A DNA stretch of 23,102 nt, taken from NCBI GenBank assembly GCA_011391285.1, contig JAABQU010000227.1:1-23102 (forward strand), given 5' to 3'. The notes beneath the pieces were generated by a model that saw nothing but the letters and a program-made list of their open reading frames with translations, made no database searches and was not told where the DNA came from. Below are positions 16,578 to 23,102 of this stretch, one piece after another. A program made the position numbers and the translations under genes. How positions within the stretch are numbered: the first letter of the stretch is position 1; each line of letters opens with the position of its first letter. Source of the DNA: Thiobacillus sp. GTDB taxonomy: Bacteria > Pseudomonadota > Gammaproteobacteria > Burkholderiales > Thiobacillaceae.

Positions 16578-17834
16578 ATGTCGTCCGCACCCGATTCCAC
16601 CCTGCTGTCCACCTTGCCTGCGCGCGCCCTGTTGGGGCGTCTGCTGGCGGTGCGCGTATCGCTGATTGGCGGCTGGGCGGCCGGCATCGTCTGGCTGCAC
16701 TGGGGGCTCGGCATCCGCATGCCGCTTTTCGAGATAGCGGCGGTGCTGGTGCTGATGGCGCTGTTTTCGCTGTCCACCGCGTGGCGTCTGCGACTGGACG
16801 TGCCGGCCACGCAAATGGAATTCCTCGCGCACCTCCTGGCTGACCTGACTGCGTTTGCGGTGCTGGTGTTCTTCAGCGGCGGCGCGACCAATCCCTTCGT
16901 CTCGCTGATGCTGGTGCCGGTCATCATCGCCGCGATCAGCCTGCGCCCGCGCTGGGTCTGGTTGCTGGCCGCGGTGGCGGGCGGCTATTACGCGCTGCTG
17001 CTGTTCTATTACCAGCCGCTGGCGATCGCCGATCCGGTTGCCGCCTCCGCCATGCATCTCGGCGGCATGTGGTTCAATTTCCTGATCAGTGCCGCGCTGA
17101 TCGCAATCTTCGTCACCCGCATGCACGCTGCGCTGCGCGCGCGTGATCAGGAACTGTCGGCCCTGCGCGAAAGGCAGCTGCGCGACGAGCGCATCGTCGC
17201 GCTCGGAACCCAGGCCGCGCTGGCGGCGCACGAACTCGCCACCCCGCTCGCCACCATCCAGATCACCGCGCATGAGCTTGCCGCCGAATTTGCCAACGAC
17301 CCCGACATCGGTGAAGACTGCCGCCTGCTCGAAAAACAGGCGCAGGCCTGCAAGCGCATCCTCACTCAGCTCGCGGCGCGCGCGCAGGACGCCCCGCCCG
17401 CCGCGCAGCCACTCGATGTCTGGCTCGCCGCGGTGGTCGAGCGCTGGCAGGTGCTGCGTCCCGATGCGCAGATCGCGATCGAACTGCCGAGCGACCACCG
17501 CGACTTCGCCTCGCCCGACGGACTGGAACAGGCGATCCAGAATGTGCTGAACAACGCTGCTGACGTCTCGCCCGATGCCGTCGAATTCCATGCTGAAACG
17601 CGGCCTGACGCGCTCGTCATCGACATCATCGACCGCGGCCCGGGCTTCACCGCCGAGCAGAAAGCGCAGGCCGGCCGCGTGCTGTTCAGCGGCAAGCAAG
17701 GGCGCGGCTGGGGCATCGGCCTCGCACTCACCCATGCCACGCTAGAGCGCCTCGGCGGCGGACTCACCCTGACCGAACGCGACGGCGGCGGCACCCGCGT
17801 GCGCATCACTCTCCCCTGGAGCCCACCCGAATGA
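16578..17834 (+). CDS. regB: RegB/PrrB-family redox sensor histidine kinase
   Basis: This 418-residue inner-membrane kinase has about six membrane segments in its first 180 residues. GGATNPFVSLMLVPVI near residue 98 matches the GGxxNPF quinone-sensing loop of RegB. The H-box is AAHELATPLATI with His218. Cys258 in QAQACKRIL aligns with the redox-active cysteine described for RegB. The ATPase domain shows NVLNNAADVSP, DRGPGF and GRGWGIGLAL. It is predicted to sense quinone-pool redox state and phosphorylate RegA. The ATG of regA overlaps its stop (ATGA), so the pair is one operon. Confidence 0.92.
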   Translation: MSSAPDSTLLSTLPARALLGRLLAVRVSLIGGWAAGIVWLHWGLGIRMPLFEIAAVLVLMALFSLSTAWRLRLDVPATQMEFLAHLLADLTAFAVLVFFSGGATNPFVSLMLVPVIIAAISLRPRWVWLLAAVAGGYYALLLFYYQPLAIADPVAASAMHLGGMWFNFLISAALIAIFVTRMHAALRARDQELSALRERQLRDERIVALGTQAALAAHELATPLATIQITAHELAAEFANDPDIGEDCRLLEKQAQACKRILTQLAARAQDAPPAAQPLDVWLAAVVERWQVLRPDAQIAIELPSDHRDFASPDGLEQAIQNVLNNAADVSPDAVEFHAETRPDALVIDIIDRGPGFTAEQKAQAGRVLFSGKQGRGWGIGLALTHATLERLGGGLTLTERDGGGTRVRITLPWSPPE

Positions 17835-18373
17835 ATGCTGCTGCAATGAAACTCCTGATCGTCGAGGACGATGCCGATTTTGCCGCGGCGCTGGCGCGCG
17901 CGATGACAAAACGCGGCTGCGAAGTGGCGCTGGCGCACGACGCCGCCGAAGCCCAGGCGGTGGCCGACACCTTCGTCCCCAGCCACGCCGTGGTCGACCT
18001 CAAGCTGCCCGGCGAATCGGGACTCAAAGTCGTCGAACACCTGGCTGCGTGCAGTCCCGCACCTGCCATCGTCGTGCTCACCGGCTACGCCAGCATCGCC
18101 ACTGCGGTCGAGGCGGTGCGGCTGGGCGCGCGCCACTACCTGGCGAAGCCGGCGGACGCCGACGAGATCCTCGCCGCGCTGCTGCGCGATGAGCCCGACG
18201 CAGCGCTGGAAGTCAGCGCCGAACCCTTGTCGGTGGCACGCATGGAATGGGAGCACATCCAAAAAGTGCTGAACGAGCACGACGGCAACATCTCGGCCAC
18301 GGCGCGCGCACTGAAAATGCACCGCCGCACGCTACAAAGGAAACTCGACAAGCGCCCGCCGAAAGCCGATTGA
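17831..18373 (+). CDS. regA: RegA/PrrA-family response regulator
   Basis: This 180-residue protein has a receiver (about 6-118: IVEDD, phosphoacceptor Asp56 in VVDLKLPGESG, Lys106 in YLAKPADADEI) and a short C-terminal Fis-type helix-turn-helix (about 138-173) with GNISATARALKMHRRTLQRKL, the near-invariant RegA/PrrA/ActR recognition region. The linker is short, as in the family. Such regulators control respiration, carbon fixation and redox genes. The start at 17831 overlaps regB; MKLL at 17846 is an alternative start. No output target is proven here, but RegA-like boxes are seen near copper genes and regB. Confidence 0.93.
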   Translation: MNAAAMKLLIVEDDADFAAALARAMTKRGCEVALAHDAAEAQAVADTFVPSHAVVDLKLPGESGLKVVEHLAACSPAPAIVVLTGYASIATAVEAVRLGARHYLAKPADADEILAALLRDEPDAALEVSAEPLSVARMEWEHIQKVLNEHDGNISATARALKMHRRTLQRKLDKRPPKAD

Positions 18374-18440
18374 GGCGGCGGAACTTCGACCAGCTGTGGC
18401 CGGTCTCCTCGCTTGTCTTGTATCGAGAAAACCTCCCCCC

Positions 18441-19124
18441 ATGAACGTCCAGTCCCTGCTCGACCAACTGCTCAACGCCGGCCGATCGGCACTGTCCGGC
18501 AATGTCGCCCAGCCGGGTGCGCCGGCCAAGCCCGGCTACGCCAGCTTCGGCACTGGCATGCTGGCCGGCGGCGCACTCGGCCTGCTGCTCGGCGACAAGC
18601 GCGTGCGCAAGTTCGGCGGCAAGGCGCTGGGGTATGGCGGTGCAGCTGCGCTCGGTGCGCTCGCGTTCCGTGCCTACACCAACTGGCAGCAGCAGAAGGC
18701 GGCCGCGGGCGCGGCTACGGGCCCTGCGCCCCAGCCCGCACAATTCCTGCCGGCACCGGCGTCCGAGGACCACAGCCGCGCGGTACTGAAGGCGCTGATC
18801 GCCGCCGCCAAGTCGGACGGCCACATCGACGATCGCGAACGCGGCTTGATCGAGCAGAAGCTGGGCAGCATCGCAGAAGACCCCAACCTGCGCCGCTGGA
18901 TCGACCAGGAAGTCGCACGCCCGCTCGACCCGGCTGACGTCGCCGCTGCGGCAAGCTCGATGGAAGTGGCGAGCGAGATGTATCTGGTAAGCGTGCTCGC
19001 GGTGGACACCGAGAGCTTCATGGAACGCGCCTACCTGGACGAACTGGCGCGCAAACTGAATCTGCCGGACGATCTCAAGACGCAACTCGAAACCGACGTG
19101 CGACAGGCGCTCACCGCGGCCTGA
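18441..19124 (+). CDS. DUF533/TerB-like protein
   Basis: This 227-residue protein has an N-terminal amphipathic segment (VQSLLDQLLNAGRSAL), a glycine-rich stretch (GTGMLAGGALGLLLGDKRVRKFGGKALGYGGAAALGALAF, 37-76) that may associate with membrane, a Pro/Ala linker, and a C-terminal all-helical DUF533/TerB-like domain (107-227) with AAAKSDGHIDDRERGLIEQKL. E. coli YebE is a relative; its function is unknown although its expression follows envelope stress. ATG 18441 is chosen because DUF533 homology starts there; no Shine-Dalgarno is evident. It ends four bases before the convergent uppP stop. Confidence 0.82.
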   Translation: MNVQSLLDQLLNAGRSALSGNVAQPGAPAKPGYASFGTGMLAGGALGLLLGDKRVRKFGGKALGYGGAAALGALAFRAYTNWQQQKAAAGAATGPAPQPAQFLPAPASEDHSRAVLKALIAAAKSDGHIDDRERGLIEQKLGSIAEDPNLRRWIDQEVARPLDPADVAAAASSMEVASEMYLVSVLAVDTESFMERAYLDELARKLNLPDDLKTQLETDVRQALTAA

Positions 19125-19128
19125 TTTT

Positions 19129-19959
19129 TCAGTGGCCGGCGCCCCAGTCGACCCATCCGAAGTAGGCGGTCGCCAGCACCACCCCGCCGAATACGATGCG
19201 GTACCAGGCGAACAGGGTGTAATCGTGGCGGCTGACGAACTTGATCAGCGTGCGCACCGCCAGGAGTGCGCTGGCGAACGAGGCCGCGCCGCCGATGGCG
19301 AACAGCGGAATGTCGCCGGCGTCGAACAGGTGCCAGTTCTTGTAGAGGTCGTAGGCCGTGGCGGCGAACATGGTGGGGATGGCGAGGAAGAACGAGAACT
19401 CCGCCGCCGCCTTGCGTGACAGCCCGAGGAACAGGCCGCCGATGATGGTCGCGCCGGAGCGCGAGGTGCCGGGAATCATCGCCAGCGCCTGCGCGAAGCC
19501 CACCGCCAGCGCACGGCGCCAGTTGAGATCGTCGACCGTCGGCGTGCTAACCACATGCTTGCGCCGCTCCGCCCACAGGATCAAGAGGCCGCCGATCACC
19601 AGCGCCGAGGCCACCACGATGGGGTTGAACAGGTAGTGTTTGATTTCCTTGTAGAACAGAAAACCGAGCACCGCCGCCGGCAGGAAGCCCGCCATCAGGT
19701 TGATCGCCAGCCGCCTTGAAGTCGGGTCGGTGTTCAGCGTCGTCGCCACGTGCCCGAGCTTGACCCGGTACTCGAACACCACCGCGAAAATCGCCGCCAG
19801 CTGGATGGCGATCATGAACACCTTGGCCTTCTCGCCGGTGAAGCCCAGCAGCTGTCCCGCCAGGATCAGATGACCGGTGCTGGAAATCGGCAGGAACTCG
19901 GTGATCCCCTCTACGAAACCGAGGATGAGGGCATGCAGGATCAGGGTGGGGTCGGCCAT
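19129..19959 (-). CDS. uppP: Undecaprenyl-diphosphatase (BacA/UppP)
   Basis: This 276-residue polytopic inner-membrane enzyme dephosphorylates undecaprenyl diphosphate, recycling the lipid carrier for peptidoglycan and other envelope polymers, and gives bacitracin tolerance when abundant. Both family signatures are present: [17 protein letters not shown] (residues 17-33) and [14 protein letters not shown] (about 163-176), with hydrophobic helices throughout. The length is typical. It is separated from the upstream diguanylate cyclase gene by a terminator and a second hairpin, so it should have its own promoter. Confidence 0.96.
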   Translation of the reverse strand: MADPTLILHALILGFVEGITEFLPISSTGHLILAGQLLGFTGEKAKVFMIAIQLAAIFAVVFEYRVKLGHVATTLNTDPTSRRLAINLMAGFLPAAVLGFLFYKEIKHYLFNPIVVASALVIGGLLILWAERRKHVVSTPTVDDLNWRRALAVGFAQALAMIPGTSRSGATIIGGLFLGLSRKAAAEFSFFLAIPTMFAATAYDLYKNWHLFDAGDIPLFAIGGAASFASALLAVRTLIKFVSRHDYTLFAWYRIVFGGVVLATAYFGWVDWGAGH

Positions 19960-19976
19960 GGGGGCGATTCGGGGAT

Positions 19977-20005
19977 AAAAAAAGGCGCGCCAACGCGACG
20001 CGCCT
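19977..20005 (-). terminator. Intrinsic terminator of the diguanylate cyclase gene
   Basis: Read on minus: AGGCGCG (20005-19999), nine-base loop, CGCGCCT (19989-19983) and a T tract (19983-19977). It lies 47 bases beyond the cyclase stop and before uppP. Confidence 0.85.
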
Positions 20006-20017
20006 GCGGATTATACG

Positions 20018-20037
20018 CGGGGCACATGCCTGCCCCG
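20018..20037. other. Second hairpin before the terminator
   Basis: CGGGGCA, six-base loop, TGCCCCG: a perfect 7-bp stem between the cyclase stop and its terminator. It has no T tract and may protect the 3' end. Confidence 0.5.
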
Positions 20038-20051
20038 TGAAGGCCGTCGGG

Positions 20052-21779
20052 CTACAGCAGCCGGAACTGCTCGGCCTGACAACTGACCACCCGATTCCTG
20101 CCCTGCTCCTTGGCCTCGTACAGGCATTCGTCGGCTGTGGCGATCAGCGCATCGAGCTCGCCGTGACTGTCTTCCTTCTGCGCCACGCCCACGCTTGCCG
20201 TGACCGCGGTTTCCCCCGTATCGCCGGGCACGCGCATCGCAGCGATCGCGCCACGCAGGCGTTCCGCCAGCACCATCGCTTCCTGCATGGAAGTGTCGGG
20301 CATGAACACGATGAATTCCTCGCCGCCCCAGCGCGCCAGCACGTCACCCTGGCGCACCGATTGCCTGAGAATGTCCACCGTCGCTTTCAGTACCGCGTCG
20401 CCATGCGCGTGGCCGTGGACATCGTTGATCTGCTTGAAGCGGTCGAGATCGATCAGCATCACCGAGGCGTCGTGTTGATGGCGAATCGTGTTGCCCCAGA
20501 GCGCGCTGGTCTTCTCATAAAAGGCGCGCCGGTTGTTCACTCCCGTCAGCGGATCCAGGTGCGCCAACTGCTCGGCGCGCAGCCGCTGTTCCTGCCCGAC
20601 CCGGAATTGGTAGGCCAGCGCCAGGGCGAGCAAGGTGGCATCGGCCAGCATGCCGATTTCCACCGCACGGAAGGTCCAGCTGTTGTGAGGAATGAATCCC
20701 CAGGTGGCCAGCGTCGTCAGCACGGCGCCGACCATGGCGGTGATGGCGGCAATCAGGAAATACTTCGCCGGTTTCTGGCCGGCCGAGACCGCGATCGCAC
20801 CCAGCGCCAGCATGATCCCGGTGAACAGAAAGACGAAGCTGAACGCGACCAGTAGCGCATGTTTCTGGCTGCCCGCCAAAATCGACGCTCCCAGCAGCGT
20901 TGCGAAAACGGCGCAGTAACCAATCACCGCCTTGCGTACTCGTGGATAGTAGACCTGCAAATCAAGGAAGCGGATCGCGAACACGAGGCCGCTGGTGCCA
21001 TAGAGGAACATCAGGACCGGGTTGGACCATTGCTGCCAGTTCACTGAATCGGGCCAGAGCCATGCGAAGCCATGCCCGGTGTAGGCGATGTTCATTGCCA
21101 TGAACATCGCCAGATAGATGGCATAGGAGAGGTATCGCGAACTGCGCAGACTGGCAAAAAGAATCGCGTTGTACGCCAGCAGGGCGAGCAGGAAGCCATA
21201 CACGACGCCATAGCTGAGTTCCTGCTGCGTCTGCCGGATCCGCGACGCCTCCGAATTCAGGAGGTAGATCGGAACGACCATGGGATCGGGCGTTTCCACG
21301 CGGATGAACACTTCGCTGACGCCCGCTCCGAACGCATGGTCGAACACGAAATAGCGGCTCGCGACCGGACGCTGCATGAAGGCTTGCCGGTCACCGGCAC
21401 GGTAGGTCGCGACGGTTCCGTCCGGGTTCCTGAAATAGACCTCGAGCCGGTCGAGCCAGGCGATCTCGATCGACAGCCGCTTTTCCACCGGCGAGGCCGT
21501 CGGATTGTCTACCGCAAAATGGATCCAAACGGGCTTGGCACCGATGCCGAAACTCAGTACCGGGTTCTTCGCGGGGGCAAATTTCCCTGCCTGGTAGGCG
21601 GCGATTGCATCAGGCAGGGTGAGCTGCGCCTGGTCCTCCTGCAGGAAGCGGGTGGACAGGCCGATCGCCGACTCATGGTCCATGACCGCGGACAGCGGCG
21701 CCGCGGAAGCGAGCGCGCTGCACGCAAAAATCAGTGCGCCGACGAGTCTGAAAAAAAGCCTGTATAGGGTGAGGTGCAA
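20052..21779 (-). CDS. 7TMR-DISM sensor diguanylate cyclase (GGDEF)
   Basis: This 575-residue inner-membrane protein has a signal peptide (to about 27) and a periplasmic beta-rich 7TMR-DISMED2-type domain (about 35-180, with KPVWIHFAVDNP and YFRNPDGTVATYRAGD). Seven membrane helices of the 7TM-DISM type follow (about 190-392), then a GGDEF domain (405-570). The active-site loop is intact (GGEEF, 485-489), and an inhibitory site RQGD (476-479) stands exactly five residues before it, so the enzyme should make c-di-GMP with product feedback. The DISMED2 domain is thought to bind carbohydrate-like ligands; none can be named here. It begins 32 bases after thiC ends on the same strand. Confidence 0.92.
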   Translation of the reverse strand: MHLTLYRLFFRLVGALIFACSALASAAPLSAVMDHESAIGLSTRFLQEDQAQLTLPDAIAAYQAGKFAPAKNPVLSFGIGAKPVWIHFAVDNPTASPVEKRLSIEIAWLDRLEVYFRNPDGTVATYRAGDRQAFMQRPVASRYFVFDHAFGAGVSEVFIRVETPDPMVVPIYLLNSEASRIRQTQQELSYGVVYGFLLALLAYNAILFASLRSSRYLSYAIYLAMFMAMNIAYTGHGFAWLWPDSVNWQQWSNPVLMFLYGTSGLVFAIRFLDLQVYYPRVRKAVIGYCAVFATLLGASILAGSQKHALLVAFSFVFLFTGIMLALGAIAVSAGQKPAKYFLIAAITAMVGAVLTTLATWGFIPHNSWTFRAVEIGMLADATLLALALAYQFRVGQEQRLRAEQLAHLDPLTGVNNRRAFYEKTSALWGNTIRHQHDASVMLIDLDRFKQINDVHGHAHGDAVLKATVDILRQSVRQGDVLARWGGEEFIVFMPDTSMQEAMVLAERLRGAIAAMRVPGDTGETAVTASVGVAQKEDSHGELDALIATADECLYEAKEQGRNRVVSCQAEQFRLL

Positions 21780-21811
21780 GTCCTGCCGCCGCGGTGCCTG
21801 GAATTACCCGA

Positions 21812-23102
<1,291 letters not shown>

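Noticed and set aside
16491..17735. Minus-strand open frame of about 414 codons opposite regB
   Set aside because: Composition dominated by Arg, Gln, His and Gly without a domain; regB is unambiguous. It therefore does not explain the orphan minus-strand terminator at 16432-16456.

Overview
The window is GC-rich, densely coding bacterial chromosome. The gene families suggest a betaproteobacterium, plausibly a sulfur- or metal-oxidising member of the Nitrosomonadales/Thiobacillus type: a YeeE/YedE sulfur transporter, a RegBA-type redox two-component system, an OprC-type copper receptor and an Rpf signalling cluster. The organism is an inference from gene content. I see no tRNA, rRNA, IS element, phage gene or CRISPR array, and no gene-free stretch over 300 bases.

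Layout. (1) 111-2434: purC and a YeeE/YedE transporter, closed by a strong bidirectional terminator. (2) 2512-3267 (minus): an exported alpha/beta hydrolase. (3) 3359-7897: a diffusible signal factor (DSF) quorum-sensing module. It holds rpfG (receiver plus HD-GYP) and rpfC (hybrid kinase with HPt) on plus, meeting rpfF (DSF synthase) tail to tail on minus. (4) 8072-10325 (minus): argB, an EVE-domain protein and a TauE/SafE permease. (5) 10522-13329: an ECF sigma factor and a zinc-binding anti-sigma factor, then a three-gene copper-peptide (bufferin/HvfA-like RiPP) operon: an exported precursor with two EGKCG units, a DUF692/MNIO oxidase and a DUF2063 partner. (6) 13326-16334: a PCu(A)C periplasmic copper chaperone (minus) divergent from an OprC-type TonB-dependent copper receptor (plus). 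(7) 16578-18373: a RegB/RegA (PrrBA) redox-responsive pair. (8) 18441-19124: a DUF533/TerB-like protein. (9) Minus strand to the end: uppP, a 7TM-DISM diguanylate cyclase, and thiC, which runs off the right edge.

Two systems stand out. The first is a complete DSF synthase-sensor-effector module whose RpfC carries an extra, apparently degenerate receiver domain. The second is a copper island: stress sigma/anti-sigma, modified copper-binding peptide, periplasmic copper chaperone and outer-membrane copper receptor, followed by redox regulators. A sequence resembling a RegA/PrrA box lies between the two divergent copper genes, and a weaker one lies upstream of regB. This raises the testable possibility that redox state and copper handling are co-regulated. 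c-di-GMP links two other parts: RpfG is predicted to degrade it, and the diguanylate cyclase at 20052-21779 to make it.
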